64,000 nucleotides of DNA from Nothopassalora personata (lineage: Eukaryota; Ascomycota; Dothideomycetes; Mycosphaerellales; Mycosphaerellaceae), in NCBI GenBank assembly GCA_033816765.1, contig CM066290.1, positions 4,092,001 to 4,156,000 of the forward strand, given 5' to 3'. A program made the position numbers and the translations under genes. Under the pieces are notes generated by a model that was not told the origin of the DNA, ran no database searches, and saw only the letters and a program-made list of their open reading frames with translations. This document shows, piece after piece, positions 9,601 to 17,197 of the stretch. How positions within the stretch are numbered: the stretch's first letter is position 1; each line of letters starts with the position of its first letter.

Positions 9601-11932
9601 GCTTAGGCATGAACCACACTGGCCACAACACCGAGCGCCAGCAACATTCAACCAACCTGAAGGTGACAGCAGTTTCCAGCCACTTGATTGGCCATCAACA
9701 AATGACGCTATAACCCCTGCACTTTCACGAGACCAGGTCAAATCCGGGGTCGAACCAGCGACCAATGAGAGCACAGAGAACTCTGACTACAACAACAACG
9801 CGGTAAACAACAGTGACTCGTCTGAACAACAGTACATCAACACACTGCAACAGCAGTTGATGGATGCCCTCACAGAGGAAGATCGTGAGGAGCTCATAGC
9901 AGATGCTTCGACGACTTCAAATGTCGCTGCCGCTCCGCCTACAATCCCCTTCGAAGAACTCAGCCAAATGGATGACTTTTCCGCTGACACTAATTACGCC
10001 CTCACCGGATCCGGCAAGAGACTCAGAACGGCCTACTTCCACCATGCTCTGCACAATATCATGGTTGCTAACGTTATCATCAGCCAGATGGCGGGCATCC
10101 GCCAGAGACCTCGTTATCCAGGCCGTAAGTACCACGATGTCCTTCGATCCGAACGCACACGCGACTTCTCTCCTCCACGCCGTGTCAACACCATCACGTC
10201 GATGCACCGCGATGACCTTCCGCCCGAACCTCTGAACTACTGTGCCGCCATGAAGCACCGCTTCGCCCAACAATGGCGTGAAGCCATGGCCAAGGAGTTT
10301 GCTAAGGCAATCTCTACTGGCACATTCAAATGGGCAACTCAGCAAGAGAAGGATCATGATGCTCAGCAAGAAGAGGAGGGACTTCAGCCACCACTGCCGC
10401 TGAAGTGGGTGTACAAGTACAAGCTGGATGAGCATGGCATGCTAAAGAGCTTCAAGGCCCGGCTATGCGCAAGAGGCGATCTACAGGGCACACACTTGGA
10501 TACATACGCCGCCACACTGCCAGCAAGCATGTTCCGCCTCTGCTGTGCTATGGCCGCGAGCTTCGACCTAGAAGCTGAACAGTTTGATGTTGTGAATGCC
10601 TTTCTGAATTCGGACCTGCCGTACACCATGTACCTGCAACCACCTCCTGGAATCGACCGACCATCGGATGGATCTGGCCATGCTCTCAAACTGGTCAAGG
10701 CTCTCTACGGACTCAAGGAATCCCCTCTCCTTTGGTACAACTCCCTCACTGCAACGCTCTCCTCTTTGGGCCTGGTTCCCCTGTCAGACTCTGAGTGCAT
10801 CTATCATAACGACAAGGTCATGTTCTTCTTCTACGTGGACGACCTGGTCATGCTCTACCATCGCAAGAACAAGGCCCATGCGGCACACATCAAGCAACAG
10901 CTTCTTGACGCATACGAGATGCACGAGCTCGGAGATCTGACCTGGTTCTTAGGAATCAAGGTAACACGAGACCGGCAAAAGAGACTGCTGTGGCTCTCAC
11001 AAGAGGACTACATAGAGAAGCTCGCCGCCAAGTTTAGCATATCCACCAGCGCACGCAAGACCAATGTGCCAGTGGATCAACACCTCGACTGGACGGTGCC
11101 CGAGGGTCACGTCGCAGACGCTATAAAGATCCTTGCGTACCAACAACGTATTGGGTCTCTAAACTTCGCAGCAACGCACACACGCCCAGACATCGCCTTT
11201 TCCCTGTCTATGCTCTCGCAGTACCTAACCAAGCCAACGGACACACATCTAAAGCTTGCGGATCAGTGCTTGCGCTACCTCCTGGAGACCAAGAACCTCT
11301 GCCTTGTATATGGCGCCAGCAAGCACATTACTGGCCTACACAGTCAGCCTGAACATCTCGGCAAGAACCATGAATTCTTTGGCGCATCAGATGCCTCCTA
11401 CGGCATGAACGTCGACAGGACCAGCTCTAGCGGATGGATCTTTATGCTGTTCGGCGGACCAGTCGATTACAAAGCCTCCAAGCAGATCACTGTCACCAAG
11501 TCCTCAACCGAAGCCGAACTCCTTGGCCTGTCACAAGCGGCATCAGAGCTGATCCAGTGGGAACGCATCTTCGCCGAGATCCATCTCGAGTTCAACCAGT
11601 GCACACACCTGTACTGTGACAACACCCAGACCATTCGACTTGTCAACCAGCAAGGGCAAAAGCTTGACACCAAGCTGCGCCATGTTGACATCCATCACCA
11701 TTGGCTCCGCCAGAGAGACCAACGAGGAGATATCGAGATTCGGTATCTCAACACTAACGACATGCCTGCAGATGGGCTCACTAAGCTGCTGCCACCACAG
11801 AAGCACAAGCACTTCGTGAAGCTGCTTAACATAGCTGAGGAAGGCGTAGATCCACGCTCCTCAGCGCCCACTGCAGATGCCAACACTGGCCGCATCACCT
11901 CAGGAGGTGATGATAACGCTCAAGATGCGTAG
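6695..11932 (+). CDS. copia gag-pol polyprotein (1,745 aa), intact
   Basis: The frame stays open upstream to a TTG at 6578, but the first ATG is 6695 (MATTETPG), and the minus copy starts at the same place, so I use it. Approximate landmarks: Gag to residue 290; a basic Asn/Arg/Gly linker; a Cys cluster (C-x10-C-H) that is not a standard zinc knuckle; protease core DNCSDTHVIN at 414; pre-integrase H-x4-H and C-x2-C ending near 650; integrase acidic residues Asp678, Asp740 and Glu774 (ASNQDPAERAGG); reverse transcriptase with YVDD at 1380; RNase H with Asp1566 (GASDAS) and STEAELLGL. No stop or shift interrupts it. The product would form virus-like particles, copy the RNA and integrate the cDNA. 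Gag and Pol share one frame, so their ratio must be set by some means other than frameshifting. Confidence 0.95.
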   Translation: MATTETPGGTGALPHATIVLKSHDQWDKFNRQLELYAESLNIWKYVDPNDTIAEPVEPVFLTFEQIQSAYTAKGATAADKELIKLRQSDAERRQRMYDIFAAARSKLVTYLIRTTTELGQELMHGKRTLRGKYQALKTQYGPDDMLRKRQLTLELNRLQKSQARRIDDWCSDWLVLQTKMLDCNHAEYGDLARHFLLAIQQKQAPTYGASLYNEWKRDKLSLSKLTERYLEWIRDTTLVTNSGRSVFATFAGELSAEHDPPEVLPTPAPTAGTGGRNNNNTRGRSRGDKSRDRGNKDNKSSDKPSGCWNITGEPKESCHKNLYLCDVVNPKKRPSKDQRSEQWKKCWKHFINYCLGDDGERLLGVLNRNGRTDEERDEAIAKGKAAPHGFTGLTVLSSSISQLSFNFRDCWVYDNCSDTHVINHHDQQGVEFIAERLTTSSIQAGTTTFPIAALGKVRMKIEGIPFTLLDVAYCPGFHVNVISHSRMETAGLWWHGRTNSVYYNDKKLMDLHRPTGTIPFFKVVTPPQSEMVYKWPSSNDGSILPKITEKQRTAHFISTIGKGDTIQTPPVQDSNGDRTVMAVMNSTGGTKGAATSSRTPIKHRKLSGRQWHQIFGHIGAERINQLPFRAKGVVINPDAPKAPLTAHCRACGLAKAHKVFNRTKPIRAMTPYGHVAMDLAEFTPAYNGDRYLVHFYDLDTHGHFQFTIKNRDQPSVLACFNSLLSFINFIGRRFVCFYSDNEAAIGTAFRSTINNNQIEWHNTADYASNQDPAERAGGVIITMSRTIRIHARLPEKLWNECTAAAVYILWRSPIQSKGWKTPFELATGRVPNVGHMVVYGCLAYVYIHGTTQPGKTEKLKERALIGYLVGYDSTNIYRVWDPSKDRVMRVKDVLFDETTFYDPSILTAGYSTPVENIAIVEPAEEPEQYYDLYVAHHEQDTAQAEGVEEQAQQQPLHQNPRQHAHQQLLLRHEPHWPQHRAPATFNQPEGDSSFQPLDWPSTNDAITPALSRDQVKSGVEPATNESTENSDYNNNAVNNSDSSEQQYINTLQQQLMDALTEEDREELIADASTTSNVAAAPPTIPFEELSQMDDFSADTNYALTGSGKRLRTAYFHHALHNIMVANVIISQMAGIRQRPRYPGRKYHDVLRSERTRDFSPPRRVNTITSMHRDDLPPEPLNYCAAMKHRFAQQWREAMAKEFAKAISTGTFKWATQQEKDHDAQQEEEGLQPPLPLKWVYKYKLDEHGMLKSFKARLCARGDLQGTHLDTYAATLPASMFRLCCAMAASFDLEAEQFDVVNAFLNSDLPYTMYLQPPPGIDRPSDGSGHALKLVKALYGLKESPLLWYNSLTATLSSLGLVPLSDSECIYHNDKVMFFFYVDDLVMLYHRKNKAHAAHIKQQLLDAYEMHELGDLTWFLGIKVTRDRQKRLLWLSQEDYIEKLAAKFSISTSARKTNVPVDQHLDWTVPEGHVADAIKILAYQQRIGSLNFAATHTRPDIAFSLSMLSQYLTKPTDTHLKLADQCLRYLLETKNLCLVYGASKHITGLHSQPEHLGKNHEFFGASDASYGMNVDRTSSSGWIFMLFGGPVDYKASKQITVTKSSTEAELLGLSQAASELIQWERIFAEIHLEFNQCTHLYCDNTQTIRLVNQQGQKLDTKLRHVDIHHHWLRQRDQRGDIEIRYLNTNDMPADGLTKLLPPQKHKHFVKLLNIAEEGVDPRSSAPTADANTGRITSGGDDNAQDA

Positions 11933-12192
11933 GCCTGCCACACTAGTGGCTCTTCTCGACAGTTACCAGCACCAGGCTTTGACTACAGGACTCCTCTTCT
12001 CGGCGCATCATAGCATGCACGACATGGTGATCAGCCACCACCAAGCGCTGCTTCCATCATGCCTCTCCTTCCGCATTCGGATGGATGCGACTTCCCTTTT
12101 ATCCTTTTTATGCCAAAACAGGAAGGAACCAGCAGCAGGACTGCATAAAAACACCTCTTTAGTTCCAAACCCTTCCTCTTTCTTCAACCAAC

Positions 12193-12336
12193 ATGGACCG
12201 GCAGAGGCTGTATGGTATGTTCGGTACTACTGTCTCCTCTGCCGGCTCCGCACCACCGCCTGGCGCCGCTGGCGCCGCCACCGCCAGAGCAAGCGTCCAC
12301 CATTCACCGGCGCTGCCCTGGCACCATCATCACTAG
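12193..12336 (+). CDS. possible 47-aa accessory frame in copia tail
   Basis: The ATG has a favourable context (ACCAACATGG) after a CT-rich leader. The predicted peptide begins MDRQRLYGMFG, is rich in Ala, Pro, Ser and His, and ends LPWHHHH. It has no recognisable domain. The same frame, read past two TAG codons, would give a longer Ser/Pro/His-rich product. It may equally be chance coding in a GC-rich tail. Confidence 0.25.
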   Translation: MDRQRLYGMFGTTVSSAGSAPPPGAAGAATARASVHHSPALPWHHHH

Positions 12337-12907
12337 GTGTTTCTCGGACTCCCATTGGCCCATGGCAAAAGGACCGGAAACGCCCCTGTCACCAGCAGCG
12401 GTGCAGCGCATGAGCACCTGCAACGGCGCAGCCAATCACAGGCGCCGAAACACCATCAACCTCGCTGCTAGCAGCATCACCATCACCACCTCCGTTACCA
12501 TATCACAACGATCGTCATGACATCATCGATGCCTCCATCATCGTCCTCACCTCACTCAGAGACAGCATCTCCACCCGCTGGGCGTGCAGCACCTGCAGCA
12601 CCACCGTCGCTAGGATCACCCTTGCCCTGAGCAAAAAGATAAGGCCTTCACAAGCTGTGAAGACCTTTCATTAGGCAAAAGAGTTCCCACCAGGACGTAG
12701 CTGAATGGTAATCTCTACCTAAGGCAGGAAGCGGAGTTCTCTGAGACCGTGACCGAAGTCACATGTGCGCGGTCATTGGATAGCAGCAAGGCACCCCAAT
12801 TGCCGAAGCAACAGCGTACTATGACACCTAGGATTTTGATCAAGAATAATAGAGCGGACATTGAAGCGGACGATAGGCCAAGCAATAAATTCAGCAGATA
12901 TAATAAC

Positions 12908-13010
12908 CCCCAGGACTCGAACCCACAACCTCACATGTCCGTTGAAATGCAGGGAGATAGCACGCCTTGCCGTTCAGTGCTACAAGAACAGCTCAGCCAC
13001 CCCACCGGAC
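12908..13010 (-). other. degenerate tRNA-like or SINE-like segment
   Basis: On the minus strand GTGGCTGAGCTGTTC resembles a Pol III A box. About 80 bases later GGTTCGAGTCC is a perfect B box. The spacing suggests a long-variable-arm tRNA ancestor (Ser/Leu type), but the T-stem pairs poorly and I find no acceptor stem, so it is not a working tRNA. Confidence 0.35.
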
Positions 13011-13271
13011 AAGATTCACATCGTTCAGAACCTATTATATAGGTTAACTATAGTATGAGGGACTTGGTGAGATTGTGAATGGGGATATGAGGCTGGGACA
13101 ATAGCCTTACCTGAAACGCTGACTCAGCGCCCTGCTGTGCAGCTCACAATGGAGCTCCAACAAGCACGCAGCAACGAAGCCTGACGTCATAAGGTGGGTG
13201 GGTGGGGTGATGGGTGATGGATGGGGTGCACGCGATCACATGCGATCAGCTCATTCACCTGCAAGCCGCAC

Positions 13272-13285
13272 GAGCTGAGGGGGTG
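13272..13285 (+). other. polypurine tract of copia element
   Basis: GAGCTGAGGGGGTG directly precedes the TGTCACG start of the 3' LTR. It is the expected primer site for plus-strand cDNA synthesis. Confidence 0.6.
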
Positions 13286-13491
13286 TGTCACGATCCAAGC
13301 GTGCACCGGCGCTGCAGCCCAATCAAACCTGAGGCAGCAGCCGCCAAGAATCAGGTGACATTGATTAGTCACCTGCAGCCTTTTCACAAGCAGCCCCTTC
13401 AATTCTAGCTTAGACACATGCAATCTACTATCTGCTTTTGAAACACCTTTATGAGCCCATTTCATGACTTCCAACCACTTGTAACGTGATA
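13286..13491 (+). repeat. 3' LTR of plus-strand copia element
   Basis: This 206-bp repeat is identical by eye to 6310-6515 and is followed by target duplication TTACG at 13492-13496. Confidence 0.95.
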
Positions 13492-13734
13492 TTACGAGGT
13501 AGTATGTCGTGTTACTATAGGTAGTGTCGGTCCGTGTACTCGCTACCGTCGTTTCGGGCACACTAGTAGGTATGTTTAGATTATAGGTGCTAGGTTGTTT
13601 TTTCTACTATATCGTCTTAAGTGTATTATAACGACAATACTACCTACGCTATACGGCTCTCTACTTAATCGTTCTTATCTTAGTCTTAATCTTATACATC
13701 TATGTTCTGTCTTCGATAAGATCTACTTAAGACA

Positions 13735-13853
13735 TTAGGGCTGCTCCTTAAATGTTTACGGTATCGTGCTCCTTAAAAGTTTAGTATTAATATATTAGAG
13801 CTGCTCCTTAAAAGTTTACCGTCTAATATATTCGAGCTACCTAAGAATAGCGG
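13735..13853. repeat. left remnant of AT-rich tandem array (GCTCCTTA..GTTTACGGT family)
   Basis: At least three diverged units are visible (GCTGCTCCTTAAATGTTTACGG, GTGCTCCTTAAAAGTTTAG, GCTGCTCCTTAAAAGTTTACC). They match the larger array at 16267-16730. The gag-only LTR element split the array. Confidence 0.75.
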
Positions 13854-13858
13854 TAGTA

Positions 13859-14177
13859 TGTTACGGATCGGTCTGGGGAAGCCCGTAGCCAACCAATCGA
13901 TGCCAGCAGACCAGCGGATGCACCCGATATGCAGAGTGCTCTCAGTGCTCTCGGGTGCTCTCTCGAGAGAGCAGAGAGAGCAGAGAGAGCAGGAAAGATC
14001 ACGCCAAGACACGGCACTATATAGACGACGCCCTTTTGCAAGTAGATAGGAGCCTCGTGCTCAACTCATTTTAAGTATACACCATATACTGTTTGGAACC
14101 ACTACCTTCATAACTGATTGAGACATCCCTGCAAAGATCCAAGCCCGAGTTGTGATAACGTACAGCGGTTCCTAACA
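13859..14177 (+). repeat. 5' LTR of the gag-only element
   Basis: This 319-bp LTR has a TATATA at 14018-14023 and GTGCTCAA at 14057-14064, where a transcript could begin. It includes a palindromic GAGAG/CTCTC-rich block near 13945-13990 (TCTCGAGAGAG), a plausible hairpin or regulatory site. Confidence 0.92.
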
Positions 14178-14180
14178 ACT

Positions 14181-14188
14181 TTGAGCAC
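14181..14188 (+). other. candidate self-priming primer binding site
   Basis: TTGAGCAC lies 3 bases after the LTR and is the exact reverse complement of GTGCTCAA at 14057-14064 in the LTR, about 39 bases after the TATA box. No TGG tRNA-type site is visible. The fission yeast element Tf1 primes by folding its own 5' end onto the primer site; this layout would fit that. The pairing is seen; its use is inferred. Confidence 0.45.
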
Positions 14189-14209
14189 CACCACCAGGGC
14201 ACTTTGCAT

Positions 14210-15202
14210 ATGTCTGGGAGAGACGCTACCCGGAGTCCGTCACGACAACAGCCACAGTCAACTGGCATCACGGAACGAATGAGCGAAATGTCGATTACAG
14301 GAAGCAGCAAGAACAACAACACTCCTATGGGTATGCTGAACCCATTGGACCACCACCGTGCACCTAAGGTGTCTACGCCGGAGACGTTCGACGGGACCAA
14401 GGACAAACTGGAGGCTTTTCAACTGCAGGTTCAGTTGTACCTTCACTTCAACGCACACCAGTTTCAAGGCGAGGCCTCTAAGGTCTTGTACGCCGCATCC
14501 TTCCTACGAGGAAAAGCAGCTAGAGGATTCCGACCATACCTCAAGGACTGGCTACACAACCAGGGCGAGGGAGAAACACCGAAAACGGAAACTCGAAAAA
14601 TTTTCCACGACTACGACGAGTTTGAGACGAAACTCGATGATCTATACGGGATACCAAATGAGGAGGTATACGCCGACCGACATATCCGACAACTTCGACA
14701 GACTACTTCTGTAGCGCTGTACGCCTCAGAATTCCAAGGATATGCCGCCGACCTGGAATGGAACGACGCAGCTTTGCGATCGCAGTTCTACCTCGGGCTG
14801 AAAGACAACGTCAAAGCCGAACTATCCCGAAACGCCAGCGTCGTTACGCTAGGGGCGATGATCAAGGCAGCAAAGGAGATCGACGAAAGGCTCCAGGAGT
14901 TGAGGTACGACCGACACGTACAGCCTGGATACCAGAGACCCGCCGCGGGCGGAAGAGGGGGCTTCAAGGCCAGAAGTCAGGACCCTAATGGTTACGGAGA
15001 CCCAATGGAATTGGACGTAACGGAACGTAGGACAGGAAGGGGGCTGAAGAGCAAAGGTTCCACCTGCTACGTATGTGGCGAGCAAGGCCACTTTGCAAGA
15101 AACTGCAAGAAGAAGAACATGGTTAGCCGCGAGTTCAACGCAATGATTCGCGAAGAGAATACATACCAGGAATGCGAGAACTTCTTCTCGAAATCTGCCT
15201 AG
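14210..15202 (+). CDS. retrotransposon Gag with CCHC zinc knuckle (330 aa)
   Basis: The frame is open from a TTG at 14204, but the first ATG is 14210 (MSGRDATRS). Residues 1-55 are Ser/Asn/Gln-rich. About 60-240 form a helical Gag capsid-type region: TPETFDGTKDKLEAF is the usual opening of fungal and plant gypsy Gags, and YADRHIRQLRQ and YLGLKDNVKAEL follow. A Gly/Arg-rich linker leads to a CCHC knuckle CYVCGEQGHFARNC at 286-299. The frame then ends with no protease or pol after it. It would package its own RNA into particles. The stop is followed by about 100 bases before the 3' end of the convergent antisense gene. Confidence 0.9.
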   Translation: MSGRDATRSPSRQQPQSTGITERMSEMSITGSSKNNNTPMGMLNPLDHHRAPKVSTPETFDGTKDKLEAFQLQVQLYLHFNAHQFQGEASKVLYAASFLRGKAARGFRPYLKDWLHNQGEGETPKTETRKIFHDYDEFETKLDDLYGIPNEEVYADRHIRQLRQTTSVALYASEFQGYAADLEWNDAALRSQFYLGLKDNVKAELSRNASVVTLGAMIKAAKEIDERLQELRYDRHVQPGYQRPAAGGRGGFKARSQDPNGYGDPMELDVTERRTGRGLKSKGSTCYVCGEQGHFARNCKKKNMVSREFNAMIREENTYQECENFFSKSA

Positions 15203-15308
15203 CAGAAACAACCTGAGGACAGCAAGGCATCAAACAGCGGCTTCTTGATTTGATGACCTAGGACACAGAAGTCAACACTACGACACGGAAAACAGATAAA
15301 GGACGAAC

Positions 15309-15869
15309 TTACGACGAGACCAACTCCGAGAAGGATTCAGGAAGGAGGAGATTCCCATCCAAGGACAAGCTAGGGTCGAAGACCGAAGGATCGGAGGCAG
15401 GAAACCACCAGTCTTCCGGGATGGAAGGCGGAGCGGCCTCGAGCTCCCCTTGTTCTAACACTTGGATGCTCGCCTCCTCGACAGCGATCGCCTCGCCCTC
15501 GCGCTTTTCGTGCAGCTCAAGCTGACGACGAAGACGCGCCTCCTTCGCATAGGCTGCCGCGATCTCTTCACTCTTGCGAACGAGATCATGACGGACCGCT
15601 TCAAGCTCACGGGTGAGCTTGTCCCGTACGGACTGAAGGGACTTCCACTCAGCAGGAGTGACTCGCACGTCACAACCCTTGATGTTGTGTTCGTTGCACT
15701 CCGAACAGCGGCCCGATTTGATGTGGACACGGCACACCTTTTTCTCACGAGTGCAGAAAGAGCACGACTTGACCATAGTAATCCCGTTCTCTCGAATGAA
15801 CTTGGCAAGCTTCTTGCGACGATGCGTACTGGTTTTGGTGACGGGAAGGGAAAGGGAAGAAGAAGACAT
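15309..15869 (-). CDS. antisense Zn2Cys6-like, coiled-coil protein inside the gag-only element (186 aa)
   Basis: This gene runs opposite to gag. The start is ATG at 15869, only 73 bases inside the 3' LTR, so an antisense promoter in or near that LTR would suffice. Residues 15-25 are basic (THRRKKLAK). Cys36, 39, 46, 55, 58 and 66 give C-x2-C-x6-C-x8-C-x2-C-x7-C, which fits the spacing of fungal Zn(II)2Cys6 DNA-binding clusters, with basic residues (TREKK) between the second and third Cys. Residues about 74-140 look like a charged coiled coil. The tail is acidic and aromatic (PEDWWFPASDPSVFD). DNA-binding domain, dimerisation helix and acidic tail together resemble a small transcription regulator. 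RNA or nucleocapsid binding is the main alternative. Confidence 0.75.
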   Translation of the reverse strand: MSSSSLSLPVTKTSTHRRKKLAKFIRENGITMVKSCSFCTREKKVCRVHIKSGRCSECNEHNIKGCDVRVTPAEWKSLQSVRDKLTRELEAVRHDLVRKSEEIAAAYAKEARLRRQLELHEKREGEAIAVEEASIQVLEQGELEAAPPSIPEDWWFPASDPSVFDPSLSLDGNLLLPESFSELVSS

Positions 15870-15942
15870 CGTTGGATGACAAAGTTGGAAAGGAATGACA
15901 TCTTGTAAGCTTCGGGACGAAGCTAGGCTAGAAGGGGGATGG

Positions 15943-16261
15943 TGTTACGGATCGGTCTGGGGAAGCCCGTAGCCAACCAATCGATGCCAGCAGACCAGCG
16001 GATGCACCCGATATGCAGAGTGCTCTCAGTGCTCTCGGGTGCTCTCTCGAGAGAGCAGAGAGAGCAGAGAGAGCAGGAAAGATCACGCCAAGACACGGCA
16101 CTATATAGACGACGCCCTTTTGCAAGTAGATAGGAGCCTCGTGCTCAACTCATTTTAAGTATACACCATATACTGTTTGGAACCACTACCTTCATAACTG
16201 ATTGAGACATCCCTGCAAAGATCCAAGCCCGAGTTGTGATAACGTACAGCGGTTCCTAACA
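15943..16261 (+). repeat. 3' LTR of the gag-only element
   Basis: This 319-bp repeat matches 13859-14177 by eye and is followed by TAGTA, the target duplication. Confidence 0.92.
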
Positions 16262-16266
16262 TAGTA

Positions 16267-16730
16267 CTCCTAAAAAGTTTATAAGTGTATAAACATATAA
16301 GGAATAGCGAGGACTAGTAGCTCCTTATATGTTTACGGTTAATAAGTAGCTCCGTAGAAGTTTACGGTTAACAACTTAAGTAGCTCTTTATATATTTACG
16401 GTTAATAACTTAAGTAGCTCCTTATATGTTTACGGTTAACAACTTAAGCAGCTCCTTATATGTTTACGGTTACTAACTTAAGTAGCTCCTTAGAAGTTTA
16501 CGGTTAAGTTCACGGTTAACAACTTAAGTAGCTCCTTATATGTTTACGGTTAATAACTTAAGTAGCTCCTTAGAAGTTTACGGTTAATAAGCAGCTCCTT
16601 AGAAGTTCACGGTTAATAAGCAGCTCCTTAGAAATCCACGATTAACAACCTAAGCTGCTCCTTAGAAGTTCACGATGCTATGAATATACTAGGAGTAGCT
16701 AATTTTAGCCAATTTTAGCGGCTCCTAGTA
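16267..16730. repeat. AT-rich tandem array, unit about 26-34 bp
   Basis: Ten or more units carry AGTAGCTCCTTATATGTTT followed by ACGGTTAATAACTTA, alternating with a variant having TTAGAAGTTTACGG. Units vary in length because the ACTTA spacer is sometimes missing. A short inverted piece (CTAGGAGTAGCTAATTTTAGCC..TTTTAGCGGCTCCTAG) closes the array near 16688-16722. No gene is present. Confidence 0.85.
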
Positions 16731-16740
16731 TGTTCACGGC

Positions 16741-16875
16741 ATGTCGAATCTCGAATGTCGAATTTCGAATGTCGAATGTAGAGAGCTCGATTGTAGATAC
16801 CTCGACACGTAGATTGTAGACACCTCGTTACGTGGATTGTAGACACCTCGGATGTCGACACCTCGAATGTGAATA
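16741..16875. repeat. short repeats TCGAATG and TTGTAGACACCTCG
   Basis: About four copies of a TCGAATG-type heptamer are followed by about four imperfect copies of a 14-20-bp unit with GTAGACACCTCG. They lie between the tandem array and the promoter region of the gene at 17198. Confidence 0.7.
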
Positions 16876-17197
16876 TTGAGATACCTACACCTCCAGGCTT
16901 CCGCCGCTCTGGCCAGCGGGCCAGCGGGCTGCGTTCGACGCTAGAAAGGATCTGCAGGAACGAAGCCACGCTTCAGGAGCGTGGGAAGGACGGGCCGGTG
17001 GGCGTGGAAGAAAGGGTGTTTCCTCGCAGATTAGGCACGTCATGGCTGTGATTGGGTCAATGAAGGCAGTCGTTGTCGGCAGCTGCGTGAATCCTTGTTG
17101 GACAGCGTGTCAGAGCCAGCAAGCAAGCAAGCACTCGCCGCCCAAACGTCGCGTTGGCCTTTCCCATGACACAACGTCCGCAGTGCGCCCAGTCATC

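Larger units (their letters stand above)
11933..13285 (+). other. long post-pol tail of the copia element
   Basis: These 1,353 bp separate the pol stop from the 3' LTR, far more than copia elements usually need. The part before 12193 looks promoter-like: an AT run (GCATAAAAAC), then a pyrimidine-rich stretch ending CTTCAACCAACATGG. The ATG at 12193 opens a 47-codon frame (MDRQRLYG, then Pro/Ala/His-rich) ending in TAG at 12334. The same frame continues as low-complexity Ser/Pro/His codons past that TAG and a second one to about 12630, so it may be a damaged third frame. A second frame (178 codons, no ATG at its start) overlaps the end of pol from 11877. A tRNA-like segment follows. I recognise no protein family here. 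Confidence 0.5.
6310..13491 (+). mobile_element. complete, apparently recent Ty1/copia LTR retrotransposon (7,182 bp)
   Basis: The element has LTRs at 6310-6515 and 13286-13491 that are identical by eye. It is flanked by a 5-bp target duplication, TTACG, at 6305-6309 and 13492-13496. A primer site follows the 5' LTR and a purine-rich tract (GAGCTGAGGGGG) precedes the 3' LTR. The integrase lies before reverse transcriptase, which defines the copia order. Gag-pol is one uninterrupted frame. Between the pol stop (11932) and the 3' LTR there is an unusually long 1,353-bp tail. Identical LTRs, a perfect target duplication and an open frame point to recent insertion. The insertion broke into the RIP-damaged spacer, whose mutation signature the element does not share. 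Confidence 0.96.
13859..16261 (+). mobile_element. non-autonomous LTR retrotransposon: gag plus antisense Zn2Cys6-like gene
   Basis: The element is 2,403 bp. Its two 319-bp LTRs (13859-14177 and 15943-16261) are identical by eye, begin TGTTA and end TAACA. A 5-bp target duplication, TAGTA, flanks it at 13854-13858 and 16262-16266. It has no protease, reverse transcriptase, RNase H or integrase, so it must be moved by another element's enzymes, probably from a Ty3/gypsy-type relative given its Gag. A second gene is encoded on the opposite strand. Neither frame is broken. Identical LTRs imply recent movement. Confidence 0.92.

Noticed and set aside
15455..15908. Other frames over the antisense gene (148 codons on each strand)
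   Set aside because: They lack the ordered Cys spacing and coiled coil of the 186-aa frame and start at non-ATG codons or lack domains.
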